Shown: positions 53,444-62,753, counted from the stretch's first letter. The stretch: DNA of 64,000 nt from Aliarcobacter sp. (GCA_028688995.1 JAQTXB010000010.1:49948-113947), one strand, 5' to 3'. Translations and numbers: made by a program. Notes: generated by a model not told the origin, from the sequence alone.

Positions 53444-55528
53444 CTATTTCACCATTGATTTTATATCATCAATAAGTTGTTTTGTTTTAGCATCATCTGC
53501 TTTTTTTCCAAGAGCTTTATTTAATTTTTCTTGGATTTTATCTTTTTTCTTTTCAAGTTGTTTATTAAGTTGTTCTTTTAGTAAATCTTTTGCATCAAGT
53601 GAAATTTTAGGATTAGAAGCTTCTCCATTTACTTTTACAGCAAAAGTTTTATCTTTTATTGTTGTATCAAATTTTGCATCAATTAAATTTTGTTTTAAAT
53701 CCAAAACTGAATCTTTTGAAATAATTTGCGTATTTTGACTTTTCATAATTAAATTAGAAGTTAACACCTTATCATCTATTTTACTATCTATATCAAATGA
53801 TTCATAAACCTCTTTTGTTAAATCACCTTTTGTTAATTGATTAATTAAAAGTGTAAAATCATTCTCTAAAAAATGACCATTTATTAGTTTTCCAGTTAAA
53901 TTACCTTTTTTTACTAATAAATCATAATCTAATACAAAATTTGCTTTTGAATCAAATATTTTTGAATAATCTAACATATTTGATAATTCTTGAACATCAA
54001 TATTTTTTAAATTTGCATTTAATTTATCATTTTTCAAATCAAAATCAAAAGTTCCACCTAAAGTATTTGAATTACCAGTTACAAATAGATTATTCTCTTT
54101 ATTTGAAATTTCACCATTAATATCAAGTTTTCCTTTTAATTTCATTTTTGTAATATCTTTTAGTTTTTCTAAATCTGCAATATTTAATAAATAATCACTA
54201 CTAAAAGAGTTTCCATTAAAATCATACACTGATTTTTGAGCTGTTAAATTACCCATTGTTGTTTCTATATATGTTTTTGATATAGCTTGATTTGGAACTA
54301 AATTTGTATCTATTTCTAAATTGTAATTTAATTTATCTTGTAAATTTTGTTTAAATACAACATTTGCTACTTCATTTATTACTAAAGCATCATCAATTTT
54401 AGAAATAATCGTTCCATCAAGTTTATTTAAATCTGCATTTTTTATATTGGCATCTATATTTAAACTTCCTGTTGAATAAATAGGCTCATTTATTACTTGT
54501 AAAAGTTTTTCTAATCTTGCATTTTCAACTGAGAATTTTACATTCGATGGTTTTAAATTAATAAATTCAGCATTATATTTTGTAATACCCTCAAATATAT
54601 CTGAACTTCCTTCAATTTGGATAGTATCATCAAATGCTTTTAAATTACCATCAGTTAAAAATTGTCCATTTAACTTTTTAGAAACAATTCCTTCTAATTT
54701 TGCTAAATTTTTAATATCAATTTTATAATCTGTTTTAATATTATTTGTCGATAAATCTATAACTGTTTTATTCATAAATATTTCAGCTAATGAACTAATT
54801 AAATTACTTTTTACTTCAGCTTTATTTGGTGTTAAAATTGCATTGATTTCACTTTGGAAATTTATAGATGATTGAAATCCTTGATTAAATTCACTATTTA
54901 CTACATCATTATTAATTTTTCCATCTGTGATTTTAGCAATAATCATTCCATCTAATTTTGATAAATTTGCATTTTTAATATCTGTGTGAATTGTTAAATC
55001 ACCCTTTGCATATTGTGGTTTATTTAACAATACTAATAAATCTTCAATTTTTGCATTTTTAACTTGAATATTTATATTTTTTGGTTCAAAATCTTCTAAA
55101 TTAAAATAGTATTTAGTTTGACTTTGTGCAATATCAGAAACACCTTGAATAATCGCTTCTTCTTCATTTCCAATAAAAATCCCGCTTGTTGACAATGGAC
55201 CTTTAAATTCTTGTTTTGTTAAGTTTTTTAATGTTGATAACTCATTAATTTTTATATCATATTTTAAATTTACACTCTTTTGAAAAAGAGATAAATCTCC
55301 AGAAATATTTATTTTAGAGTTATCATTTATAGAAGCATCAAAGTTTAAATATTTTGAAGTTAAAACAAAATCATTAACCTTTAATTTAACATCATTCTGA
55401 CCTGTATTAATCTTATTTTCAATGTAAGATGAGACTATACCATTACCATATTTTGTGAATAATATTCCATATACAGAAACTAATATAAGAACAATTATTA
55501 GAGTAAGTGATAAAAACAATTTTTTCAT
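53444..55528 (-). CDS. AsmA-like envelope protein with internal repeats
   Basis: About 694 residues: one N-terminal membrane helix (about 3-24) and then a long beta-rich periplasmic part. Roughly 180-residue units recur: VKNAKIEDLLVLLNKPQYAKG...NANLSKLDG is echoed by VENARLEKLLQVINEPIYSTG...NADLNKLDG, with a partial third unit at IDVQELSNMLDYSKI. The C-terminal end is a Lys-rich helix (KQLEKKKDKIQEKLNKALGKK). This plan suits AsmA/TamB-type proteins that span the periplasm and move lipids, but I find no definite family motif. The ATG at 55528 is preferred to an upstream TTG because AAGG lies before it. Monocistronic. Confidence 0.6.
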   Translation of the reverse strand: MKKLFLSLTLIIVLILVSVYGILFTKYGNGIVSSYIENKINTGQNDVKLKVNDFVLTSKYLNFDASINDNSKINISGDLSLFQKSVNLKYDIKINELSTLKNLTKQEFKGPLSTSGIFIGNEEEAIIQGVSDIAQSQTKYYFNLEDFEPKNINIQVKNAKIEDLLVLLNKPQYAKGDLTIHTDIKNANLSKLDGMIIAKITDGKINNDVVNSEFNQGFQSSINFQSEINAILTPNKAEVKSNLISSLAEIFMNKTVIDLSTNNIKTDYKIDIKNLAKLEGIVSKKLNGQFLTDGNLKAFDDTIQIEGSSDIFEGITKYNAEFINLKPSNVKFSVENARLEKLLQVINEPIYSTGSLNIDANIKNADLNKLDGTIISKIDDALVINEVANVVFKQNLQDKLNYNLEIDTNLVPNQAISKTYIETTMGNLTAQKSVYDFNGNSFSSDYLLNIADLEKLKDITKMKLKGKLDINGEISNKENNLFVTGNSNTLGGTFDFDLKNDKLNANLKNIDVQELSNMLDYSKIFDSKANFVLDYDLLVKKGNLTGKLINGHFLENDFTLLINQLTKGDLTKEVYESFDIDSKIDDKVLTSNLIMKSQNTQIISKDSVLDLKQNLIDAKFDTTIKDKTFAVKVNGEASNPKISLDAKDLLKEQLNKQLEKKKDKIQEKLNKALGKKADDAKTKQLIDDIKSMVK

Positions 55529-55624
55529 TTGCGACCTTTTTTTCAATAATTGTGGTGATTATATCAAATTTTAGTAAATAAAAAGAAAACAATAACTTTT
55601 AGCTTTTTTTTATTTTTATTGATA

Positions 55625-55704
55625 TATAATCACGGCACTCGAAGTGTTAAGTAGGGATACGCAAGCCGAACAGACTTTGAAAAAATAAATATAAGGAATC
55701 TAGA
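55625..55704 (+). promoter_or_regulatory. atpE promoter and GC-rich structured leader
   Basis: TATATAAT ending at 55630 is a strong -10. The expected transcript carries about 68 bases before the ATG, of which 55631-55679 are far richer in G/C than the surroundings. CACT-CGA-AGTG at 55636-55646 can fold at the 5' end, and GGGATACGCAAGCCG follows. AAGGA at 55694-55698 is the ribosome site. The structure may stabilise or tune atpE translation, since c-subunits are needed in excess. Confidence 0.5.
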
Positions 55705-56019
55705 ATGAAAAAAATCGTTCTTTTAATGTTAGCTATCGCTGCTGTTGCATTCGCTGCTGATGGTGAAGTTGCTAACCAAACTTTAAAAGCTTACTCTGTA
55801 GTAGCTGCTGGAATTGGATTAGGTCTTGCTGCACTTGGTGGTGCTATTGGTATGGGTAATACTGCTGCTGCAACTATTGCTGGTACTGCTAGAAACCCAG
55901 GTTTAGGTGGAAAATTAATGACAACTATGTTCATTGCTTTAGCGATGATCGAAGCTCAAGTTATTTATGCACTTGTTGTTGCTATGATTGCATTATATGC
56001 AAATCCATTTTTAGGGTAA
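55705..56019 (+). CDS. atpE: ATP synthase F0 subunit c
   Basis: The 104-residue proteolipid has a signal-like N-terminal helix (1-17, ending VAFAADG), then two membrane helices joined by the polar loop ARNPGLGGK. The ion-binding glutamate is E83 in MIEAQVIYAL. No glutamine or Ser/Thr partner of Na+ type is evident in helix 1, so H+ is likely. The N-terminal extension and lone position away from the atp operon are characteristic of Campylobacterota. AAGGA precedes the start, and a strong terminator makes it monocistronic. Confidence 0.95.
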   Translation: MKKIVLLMLAIAAVAFAADGEVANQTLKAYSVVAAGIGLGLAALGGAIGMGNTAAATIAGTARNPGLGGKLMTTMFIALAMIEAQVIYALVVAMIALYANPFLG

Positions 56020-56050
56020 TCTTTAAATCTACAGATTTAATAAAACTCGA

Positions 56051-56085
56051 AAGGTCAAGAAGTTTTCTTCTTGACCTTTTTTTTT
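56051..56085 (+). terminator. Strong terminator of atpE
   Basis: AAGGTCAAGAAG and CTTCTTGACCTT form a perfect 12-base stem with a four-base T loop, followed by a run of T. Confidence 0.92.
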
Positions 56086-56176
56086 GTCCTAATTCTTTAA
56101 ATACTCTTTTCGCCACTTTTATACCTCTTTAAAATGCTATTATTTTTCTTAAATCAAAATTTAAAAAGGATCTTTT

Positions 56177-58300
56177 ATGAAAAGTAGCACTATAAAAAGT
56201 AAAATACTTACGCTAATATTTGTTAGTGTTTCTATCTCATTTCTTATATTGGGTTTTTACAATGCTTATAACAATTATAATTCAGAGTACAATTTAATAA
56301 AACAAAAAGAGTTAGATTTAGCAAATGAAACATCAAAATCAATTAATAATTATCTTCAGTCGAAAATTGATATAGTTGAAGCAGTTGCTAAAGAGGTATC
56401 AGTTTTACCATTAGAAGTAAAAAACAGTGAAATTATAAACAAACTTCGTTTAGGTAATTTTTCTGGAAAATTTTCTGGATTGTATTTAGGGATAGGAGAA
56501 AATGGAAATTTTTTACAATTTGATGGAAGTTTTAGAACACCACAAACCCATGATTATGACTCAAGAGCTAGACCTTGGTACAAAAAAGCTGTAGAAGTAG
56601 ATGGAGCTGGAGTTAGTGCCCCATACATCGATTTTAGTACAAAAAAACTTGTTATTTCTGTATCTGCCCCAATTAAAAAAGATGGAAAAATTATAGGAGT
56701 AATTGGTTCAGATATTTCACTTGATACAGTTGTAAATACTGTTTTAAATATTAATCTAGATGAACAAGGTTTTGCATATCTTATTGATAATTTAGGAAAA
56801 ACTATAATTCATAAAGATGACAAACTATTTAATTCTCAAAATAAAATCTATGAACAGATAAAAAGCAATGATACTTTACATTTTGATGAAGCATTAGATG
56901 AAAATAATCCTCAATTAATTGCATATAGTAATATTCCGCTTACAAATTGGAAATTAATTATTCAACTTGATAAAAAAGCTATTTCAGAAAAAATCAATGC
57001 GGACCTTCTAAAAGAGATATTCTTATATATTCTTTTACTCATTATCATTTTAGTAATTTTATTTTTTGCACTTATAAAAATATTGGCTCCATTAAAAACT
57101 CTAGAAAATGGATTAAACTTCTTTTTTAGATATTTAAAAGCAGAAGAAGAAAACATTACTAAACTAAATATAAATACAAATGATGAATTTGGGAATATGG
57201 CACAAGAAATTGATAAACAAATGGAACTAATTTCAAATAATTTTAATGAAGATAGAGAATTAATAAAAGAAGTTAAAAATGTTGTTAATAGAGTTAAAGA
57301 GGGACATTTAGACTCACAAATAAAATATGAAACATCGAATTTGTCATTGAATGAGCTAAAAAACATGTTAAATGAAATGATTCAAACTATCAAAGCCAAT
57401 GTAAATGAAGATATCAATATTATCTTATCTTCTTTAGAAAAATATGCAAGTTTAAATTTTGTAGATGAGATAAAAAATCCAACGGGAAATGTAGCAATTG
57501 GTTTAAATAATTTATCGAATATTATAAATCAAATGCTTCAAGAAAATAAAATAAATGGATTAAGCCTAGATGAGAGTTCAAAAGTTTTATTAGAAAATGT
57601 AAATATATTAAATAAAGCATCAAATGAAACAGCCGTTTCGCTAGAAGAAACAGCAGCAGCCTTAGAGGAGATTACAAGTACCGTAATAAATAATACAGAA
57701 AGAATTTCAATAATGACAAACCATTCAAAAGAGTTATCAAACTCAATAGAAGAAGGTCAAAAATTAGCAACTATTACTGTTGAATCTATGGATTCAATAA
57801 ATGAACAAACCCAAGCAATTGCAGATGCAATTACAATTATTGATCAAATTGCTTTTCAAACAAATATTCTTTCACTAAATGCAGCTGTTGAAGCAGCGAC
57901 TGCTGGAGAAGCAGGAAAGGGATTTGCAGTAGTTGCAGCAGAAGTGAGAAACCTAGCATCTCGTTCAGCAGAAGCAGCTCGGGAGATAAAAGATTTAGTT
58001 GAAAATGCAACAAGTAAAACAAATAGTGGTAAAAGAATTGCAGATGATATGATAAAAGGTTATGTAAAACTAAGAGAAAATATTTCGAAAACAACAGAAG
58101 TTATAAAAGATATTTCTATCTCATCAAGTGAGCAAAGAACAAGTATTGAACAAATAAATGATGTAGTAAATAGATTAGATAGACAAACTCAAAATAATGC
58201 TTCAATTGCTTCACAAACCCATGATATTGCAATTAATACATCTCATATTGCAAAAACAATTTTAGCTACAGTTAATGAAAAAAACTTCAGGAATAAATAA
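56177..58300 (+). CDS. Chemoreceptor with amino-acid-binding dCache_1 domain
   Basis: The 707-residue protein has a membrane helix (about 10-30), a periplasmic double Cache domain (about 35-275), a second helix (about 280-300), HAMP-like and linker helices, and the MCP signalling domain (about 460-690; [27 protein letters not shown]). In the membrane-distal Cache the amino-acid motif is complete: Y127, R132, W134, Y150, D152 and D179, with the spacing of PctA and Tlp3 (R+2, +18, +20, +47). It should bind L-amino acids or related amines and direct taxis. It is monocistronic with AAAAAGGAT upstream. There is no C-terminal CheR-binding tail that I can see. Confidence 0.92.
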   Translation: MKSSTIKSKILTLIFVSVSISFLILGFYNAYNNYNSEYNLIKQKELDLANETSKSINNYLQSKIDIVEAVAKEVSVLPLEVKNSEIINKLRLGNFSGKFSGLYLGIGENGNFLQFDGSFRTPQTHDYDSRARPWYKKAVEVDGAGVSAPYIDFSTKKLVISVSAPIKKDGKIIGVIGSDISLDTVVNTVLNINLDEQGFAYLIDNLGKTIIHKDDKLFNSQNKIYEQIKSNDTLHFDEALDENNPQLIAYSNIPLTNWKLIIQLDKKAISEKINADLLKEIFLYILLLIIILVILFFALIKILAPLKTLENGLNFFFRYLKAEEENITKLNINTNDEFGNMAQEIDKQMELISNNFNEDRELIKEVKNVVNRVKEGHLDSQIKYETSNLSLNELKNMLNEMIQTIKANVNEDINIILSSLEKYASLNFVDEIKNPTGNVAIGLNNLSNIINQMLQENKINGLSLDESSKVLLENVNILNKASNETAVSLEETAAALEEITSTVINNTERISIMTNHSKELSNSIEEGQKLATITVESMDSINEQTQAIADAITIIDQIAFQTNILSLNAAVEAATAGEAGKGFAVVAAEVRNLASRSAEAAREIKDLVENATSKTNSGKRIADDMIKGYVKLRENISKTTEVIKDISISSSEQRTSIEQINDVVNRLDRQTQNNASIASQTHDIAINTSHIAKTILATVNEKNFRNK

Positions 58301-58317
58301 ATTTATTTCATCTTTTT

Positions 58318-58356
58318 CAATCATAATACTTAATCTTATATGAAGTATTATGATTG
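58318..58356 (+). terminator. Hairpin after chemoreceptor gene
   Basis: CAATCATAATACTT and AAGTATTATGATTG form a perfect 14-base stem with an 11-base loop. It lacks a T run, so it is only a possible terminator or an mRNA 3'-end stabiliser. Confidence 0.4.
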
Positions 58357-58378
58357 TAGTATTTCACCCTATTTTTTT

Positions 58379-58463
58379 GCGGTTATGGTGGAACGGTAGA
58401 CACACTACCTTGAGGTGGTAGCGCCCTACGGGTGTGCGAGTTCAAATCTCGCTAACCGCACCA
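58379..58463 (+). tRNA. tRNA-Leu (anticodon GAG)
   Basis: The acceptor stem GCGGTTA pairs with TAACCGC, the anticodon arm is CTACC-TTGAGGT-GGTAG giving anticodon GAG, a long variable arm (class II, around GCCCTACGGGTG) follows, and the T arm GTTCAAATC is standard. CCA is encoded. It reads CUU/CUC leucine codons. It stands alone between a chemoreceptor and a minus-strand gene. Confidence 0.95.
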
Positions 58464-58494
58464 CATTTTATACTTAAGAAAAATTCCTGAAATA

Positions 58495-58782
58495 CTAAAC
58501 TAATGATCTATTTAATCTTTCAAAACCTTCATTAATTGTTATTAGAGAACTATTAACATCACCTTTGATTTGCTCCCAAGAATTTTCCATTTCAATATTT
58601 ATCTCTTTTACTCTAGCTCTCATTTCATTGGCCATTGTCTCTAAACTTTCAACATCTTTAATAAAATCTAAACGCTCTGTATCAGAAAGAGTTCTTATTT
58701 TTGTTTTAAGTTCCACTAATTTTTCTAGTGCAAGATTTAACTCTTTTTCAATCTCTTGTTTGTATGTTTCTATTGTGCTCAT
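58495..58782 (-). CDS. Small coiled-coil protein, unknown function
   Basis: About 95 residues, nearly all helix-forming and heavily charged (EIEKELNLALEKLVELKTKI; DVESLETMANEMRARVKEINIEMENSW), with heptad-like spacing, so a coiled coil. No signal peptide or membrane helix. The start at 58782 is set by AGGAGA; the longer frame overlaps a lipoprotein gene by a few bases and lacks a site. It follows two tiny envelope genes on the same strand (58851-59012 and 59090-59236), possibly one unit. Confidence 0.7.
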   Translation of the reverse strand: MSTIETYKQEIEKELNLALEKLVELKTKIRTLSDTERLDFIKDVESLETMANEMRARVKEINIEMENSWEQIKGDVNSSLITINEGFERLNRSLV

Positions 58783-58850
58783 ATTATTTTCTCCTGCATT
58801 AATTAAAGTAGCCATAAATAATAGGAGTTTATTCCCCTTATTATTTGGAA

Positions 58851-59012
58851 TCAATCGGTTTTTTTCTCTATATATTTAGCCCCATCATTGACTTTTTCTT
58901 TACTCCATTCAGCACCAGTAGCTGTATCTTTTTTTGCACCTTCCCATGTCTCACAACCACTAACCATTAATACTATAAATAAAAACATTATAAATGTTAA
59001 AATCTTTTTCAT
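58851..59012 (-). CDS. Small entericidin-like lipoprotein
   Basis: This ORF of 53 residues begins MKKILTFIMFLFIVLMVSGC, a lipoprotein signal with lipobox VSGC (modified Cys at residue 20), followed by a short charged tail (ETWEGAKKDTATGAEWSKEK...). Length and the Trp/Lys/Asp-rich tail match entericidin-type lipoproteins, which are stress-linked. AAAAGGATATTAA before the ATG is a good ribosome site. It is too short for usual gene lists. Confidence 0.75.
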   Translation of the reverse strand: MKKILTFIMFLFIVLMVSGCETWEGAKKDTATGAEWSKEKVNDGAKYIEKKTD

Positions 59013-59089
59013 TTAATATCCTTTTTAATTTGTTCAATATCTTTTTTAGATGATTTCACACATCTATTTTTTTAAACTTATACGGCAAT

Positions 59090-59236
59090 TTATAGCCGTT
59101 GGCCTTTGATAATACGAACTAGAATTACTACAACTGCAATAACTAGAAGAATATGAATAAATCCTCCCATCGTATATGAACTAACAAGTCCTAGAATCCA
59201 AAGGATAACTAGGAGTAACGCAACAGTTTCAAGCAT
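59090..59236 (-). CDS. Very small membrane protein, lmo0937-like
   Basis: The 48-residue ORF reads MLETVALLLVILWILGLVSS and then a second hydrophobic stretch (GGFIHILLVIAVVVILVRII) ending KGQRL. Two helices split by SSYTMGG is the layout of the lmo0937 family (DUF5670), small inner-membrane proteins often next to stress genes. AAGGAAAATAAA precedes the ATG. Short intergenic space to the lipoprotein gene suggests shared expression. Confidence 0.75.
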   Translation of the reverse strand: MLETVALLLVILWILGLVSSYTMGGFIHILLVIAVVVILVRIIKGQRL

Positions 59237-59455
59237 TTTATTTTCCTTGTTGTTACTAAGATTTTATAAATTAAACTTCTATACTTAAAATGATATTTGT
59301 ATATTACTTCACTATACAGTAATAATTGTTTTTTTGGCTTGGAAATGCAATTATAAAAAGAAATAACACTGATATAAAGCTTTTATTTACTTTTCATTAC
59401 TATTCTTAAGTTACAATGCACCTTTTAATTATAGAATCCAACAAAAGGAAAATCA

Positions 59456-61318
59456 TTGAACAATACTATTAAAATTCTCTTGATATCCATTATATTTCCT
59501 ATTTTTCTTCTGTGTGAAAACATACAAACTACTCCTATAAAATTAATAAATAAAGATATAACAACAGTTGCTGAACAAACAACTCAAGACCCAACAAAAA
59601 CTATTGAAGAACAAATAGATGAACAAAATAAAATGCTTCAAGATGTTATTAAAAATATAAATAATGAATCATATTTAACAACCCTTCAAAAACAAGAAGA
59701 AGATGATAATGAAATATTCTTTTTAACAAATCGAATTAATGCAAATAATATGCAAAGAAATAGTTTAGCTGTAAAAAGAGATGAATTAAAAATTGCAACA
59801 ATTAATCAAAGAGTTATATATGAAAAAACCCTAAGAGATATTATTCAAGCAAAAGAAGAGTTCAGAGATATTGCTTATTATCAAGAAATTATTTTAAAAA
59901 GTATAAATACAATAAAAAATTTTAATCTAGATGATTATAGTTCAATATATGAAGAAGAGTTAAAAAATAGTAATAAAGTATCAATAGAATATATAGATAA
60001 TTATATAGAGTTATATAACCAAAAGAATACACAACTTTTTATACTTCAATATTTATACAATAACATTCAAAAGTTTCGTAGCTCAAATTTTTTCATTGAT
60101 GAATTTAATCTTCAATACATAATAAACAAAATAGATACTATAAAAGGTATATCTTTTATCTCTTCTTTTACCTCTTATCATCTAAATTTTTCAGTGGGAG
60201 AAATTTGTGTTGTTTTATTAATAATTGTATTTTTTAGATTATTAAATAGATATTTAATAACTTTAATTTCAAATTTTATTTTAAAACCATTTATAAAAAG
60301 TGAAGATATTCATAATGAGAATTTCCTTATTCATTTAAGAAATGCAATAAACTCGCCATTAATTTATAGTTTATATCTTTTCTCTATACAAATTTCCATG
60401 TTGATTTTAGTAAAAGACCAAGTTCTAATAAATCAAATTATGCCTTGGATAAATACAATTTATATGGCTTTAATTACTTGGGCAATTTATTCAATGTTAA
60501 ATAATAGCATCACTATATATGCTCATAATTTACTTGAAAAATATCAAAATGTTAGAAAAGAGATGATAGTTTTTATTCTAAGAATTATAAAAATTATTCT
60601 GGTTTTAGTGGTAATTTTATTTTTATTCACACAACTTGGAATTGATATAAAAGCAATTGCAGCTTCACTTGGAGTTGGGGGTATTGCTGTTGCTCTTGCT
60701 GCAAAAGATACTTTAGCAAACTTTTTTGCTTCATTAAATATCATGACTGATAACTCATTTTCCCAAGGTGATTGGATTAAAACCGATGATTTTGAGGGAA
60801 CAGTTGTTGATATTAGAATGAGAACAACAAGAATTAGAACCTTTGATAATGCCATGATTACGGTTCCTAATTCTCAAATTGCAAATGCTCATATTTTAAA
60901 TTGGTCAAAAAGAGTAATTGGAAGAAGAATAAAAATGTCAATTGGAATTACCTATGAAAGTAAAATGAATAATATTATAAATTTAAAAAATGATATTTTT
61001 GATATGTTACTTTCTCATCCTAAAATTGCCACAAATAAAAACATAAATATTTCAAAAACAAAAGCTTTCGAAGCTATAAAAACAGAAGATTTAGAGGGTG
61101 TTAAAAATACACTTTTAGTTTTTATTGATGAGTTTGGATCATCATCAATTAATATTTTAGTTTACTGTTTTTCAAAAAGTCCTAATTGGGAAGAGTGGCT
61201 GGATACAAAAGAAGATGTAATAATTGAAATATCAAAATTAGTTGAAAAAAACAATTGTGAATTTGCTTATCCAACACAGGCTATTTTATTAAGAAAAGAG
61301 GAAAAAATAGAAGAATAA
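59456..61318 (+). CDS. MscS-family mechanosensitive channel with long N-terminal extension
   Basis: The 620-residue protein has a signal peptide (about 1-20), a helical periplasmic domain (about 30-235), several membrane helices (about 240-395) and the MscS pore and beta domain (about 395-520): LGVGGIAVALAAKDTLANFFASLNIM is the pore helix, then QGDWIKTDDFEGTVVDIRMRTTRIRT and PNSQIANAHILNWSK. The start codon is TTG with AAAAGG upstream. It should open under membrane tension to release solutes during osmotic downshift. The extra domain makes it larger than E. coli MscS (286 residues) and smaller than MscK. Confidence 0.9.
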   Translation: MNNTIKILLISIIFPIFLLCENIQTTPIKLINKDITTVAEQTTQDPTKTIEEQIDEQNKMLQDVIKNINNESYLTTLQKQEEDDNEIFFLTNRINANNMQRNSLAVKRDELKIATINQRVIYEKTLRDIIQAKEEFRDIAYYQEIILKSINTIKNFNLDDYSSIYEEELKNSNKVSIEYIDNYIELYNQKNTQLFILQYLYNNIQKFRSSNFFIDEFNLQYIINKIDTIKGISFISSFTSYHLNFSVGEICVVLLIIVFFRLLNRYLITLISNFILKPFIKSEDIHNENFLIHLRNAINSPLIYSLYLFSIQISMLILVKDQVLINQIMPWINTIYMALITWAIYSMLNNSITIYAHNLLEKYQNVRKEMIVFILRIIKIILVLVVILFLFTQLGIDIKAIAASLGVGGIAVALAAKDTLANFFASLNIMTDNSFSQGDWIKTDDFEGTVVDIRMRTTRIRTFDNAMITVPNSQIANAHILNWSKRVIGRRIKMSIGITYESKMNNIINLKNDIFDMLLSHPKIATNKNINISKTKAFEAIKTEDLEGVKNTLLVFIDEFGSSSINILVYCFSKSPNWEEWLDTKEDVIIEISKLVEKNNCEFAYPTQAILLRKEEKIEE

Positions 61319-61322
61319 ACTT

Positions 61323-61718
61323 CTATTTTTCCACAAGTAAATCTGCTTTTGTTTTTAATGTTTTTTTATATAAAAATTCTTTTTCCCTATCAGTAAATTT
61401 TTCTTCTTTTTTTGTCTCTTTTATTTTTATATCTTTCTCTTTTTTAGGCTTTTTTTCTTCTATATTTTCTTCTTTTTTAAACATTGTCAAAAGAAGATAG
61501 ACTGAAAATACAATATTAAAAATAATAACTGTCCATTTTGAAATAAGTGCAATTTCCAAATAAGCCAGTTTATCTTTTAATTTTAAATACTCAATAACAT
61601 CACCATATATAGCATTTGCGAAAAGTGCGATTATTAAAAGTAAAACTATTAAAATCACCCTTCTTCTAAACTTAAATAAGTAGTACCAAAAAAGTGCTGA
61701 TTTAACTTGTTTAAACAT
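61323..61718 (-). CDS. Small membrane protein with Lys-rich tail
   Basis: The 131-residue protein has two membrane helices (about 18-38 and 58-80) and a cytoplasmic tail made of Lys/Glu repeats (KKEENIEEKKPKKEKDIKIKETKKEEK). I do not recognise a family. It is convergent, four bases apart, with the MscS gene and lies nine bases after the next small gene on the same strand, so the two are probably co-transcribed. Confidence 0.6.
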   Translation of the reverse strand: MFKQVKSALFWYYLFKFRRRVILIVLLLIIALFANAIYGDVIEYLKLKDKLAYLEIALISKWTVIIFNIVFSVYLLLTMFKKEENIEEKKPKKEKDIKIKETKKEEKFTDREKEFLYKKTLKTKADLLVEK

Positions 61719-61727
61719 TATATATCC

Positions 61728-62042
61728 CTATATAAAAAAGTTAAGCCCAAGAGCTGCAAGTGCAACTACGAGGGATTTAGTTTTTAAATCATCAACAATT
61801 TTTCTCTCTTCATCTGCAATTATGATTTCAAGTTGTTCGTCACTATAATCATCAAATGTTTTATAATTTTCTACAAGTCTAGCTTTTGTGGCTAATATGG
61901 CTTTTTCTCGGATTTTTAGTTTTATTGCGTCTTTTAATTGTTGACTTTTGATTTTTGGATAATCAAAAGCTTTAGTAGCGTTTTCACTAGCAATACTTAA
62001 TAATTTACTAGAGTTTTCTTTTAATTTATCTTTTATACCCAT
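61728..62042 (-). CDS. Hypothetical protein with C-terminal membrane anchor
   Basis: The 104-residue protein is mostly charged helix (KLKENSSKLLSIASENATKAF..., YSDEQLEIIIADEERKIVDDL) and ends in a short hydrophobic stretch (SLVVALAALGLNFFI) that may anchor it in the membrane by its tail. No family recognised. GGAAATAAACTA precedes the ATG. It is followed by the Lys-rich membrane protein. Confidence 0.55.
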   Translation of the reverse strand: MGIKDKLKENSSKLLSIASENATKAFDYPKIKSQQLKDAIKLKIREKAILATKARLVENYKTFDDYSDEQLEIIIADEERKIVDDLKTKSLVVALAALGLNFFI

Positions 62043-62089
62043 TAGTTTATTTCCATTAATTTTTTATTTATTGTAGCACTTATGTATTA

Positions 62090-62326
62090 ATGAAAAATTA
62101 TAGGTTTTCTAAAATTTATAAAATATATTCCCATCTAGGATACGAAGCAGCTATATTTTTCATCTCATCTATCTTGAATACATTGATAATTCTAAATCTA
62201 CCACTTGACAAAAATGCTTTTATTTTCATTTTGAGTTCCTTGATTTTAATTCTTAAATTATATTTAATTTTAAATAATAATATACTTAAATATATATCTA
62301 TTTATATATTATTTATTAATTTATGA
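62090..62326 (+). CDS. Hypothetical two-helix membrane protein
   Basis: The 78-residue ORF is strongly hydrophobic, with helices at about 17-36 and 42-62 and perhaps a third at the C terminus. There is no clear ribosome site and composition is simply A/T-rich, so it may not be a gene. It lies directly upstream of a small HTH gene in the same direction. Confidence 0.35.
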   Translation: MKNYRFSKIYKIYSHLGYEAAIFFISSILNTLIILNLPLDKNAFIFILSSLILILKLYLILNNNILKYISIYILFINL

Positions 62327-62357
62327 TATACTTTTGCATACTATTTGGTGGAGAAAG

Positions 62358-62576
62358 ATGGAAAAAGATAATTTCAAACTATTATTGAAAAAAGCGGACT
62401 TTAATAAACGAACTTTTTCAGAACATTTGGGCTTAAAATATCAAAGTGTAAATTCATGGGGAAATAATGGGCGAAGTGTGCCTTATTGGGTTGAATCATG
62501 GTTAAATTTATATATTGACAATAAAAAATGCAAACAAATAAAAGAAATTTTAAAAGATAGTGGTGTTTGTAAATAA
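62358..62576 (+). CDS. Small helix-turn-helix DNA-binding protein
   Basis: About 72 residues; FNKRTFSEHLGLKYQSVNSWGNNGRSVPYWVESWLNLY (residues about 15-52, given here only in part by its key residues F, S, L, S, W) has the spacing of a phage-repressor-like helix-turn-helix in which the second helix reads the DNA (LKYQSVNSW). GTGGAG upstream of the ATG at 62358 sets the start; the frame extends eight codons further upstream without a site. Small orphan regulators like this are often mobile-element remnants, but no such element is visible here. Confidence 0.55.
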   Translation: MEKDNFKLLLKKADFNKRTFSEHLGLKYQSVNSWGNNGRSVPYWVESWLNLYIDNKKCKQIKEILKDSGVCK

Positions 62577-62753
62577 AATGATTTTTTAATCAAAAAAAAG
62601 CTATAGAAAAGCCTTATTTAAGTATATTCTACATAAAATACTCAACTTCAAATAAAGAATAAATAATTGTCAAATTGGGTGTTTTATACTTTTTTTAATT
62701 TATACCAAATGGCAAAAAAATAAAATTTTAAAATTAATTAAATAGGAATTATT

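Noticed and set aside
57837..58094. Minus-strand ORF opposite the MCP signalling domain
   Set aside because: It is the mirror of the highly conserved chemoreceptor tip; similar Leu/Gln-rich shadows appear opposite the other MCP genes, and it has no ribosome site.
58318..58356. Hairpin after the chemoreceptor as a true Rho-independent terminator
   Set aside because: The stem is perfect but A/T-rich and has no following T run; kept only as a low-confidence feature.
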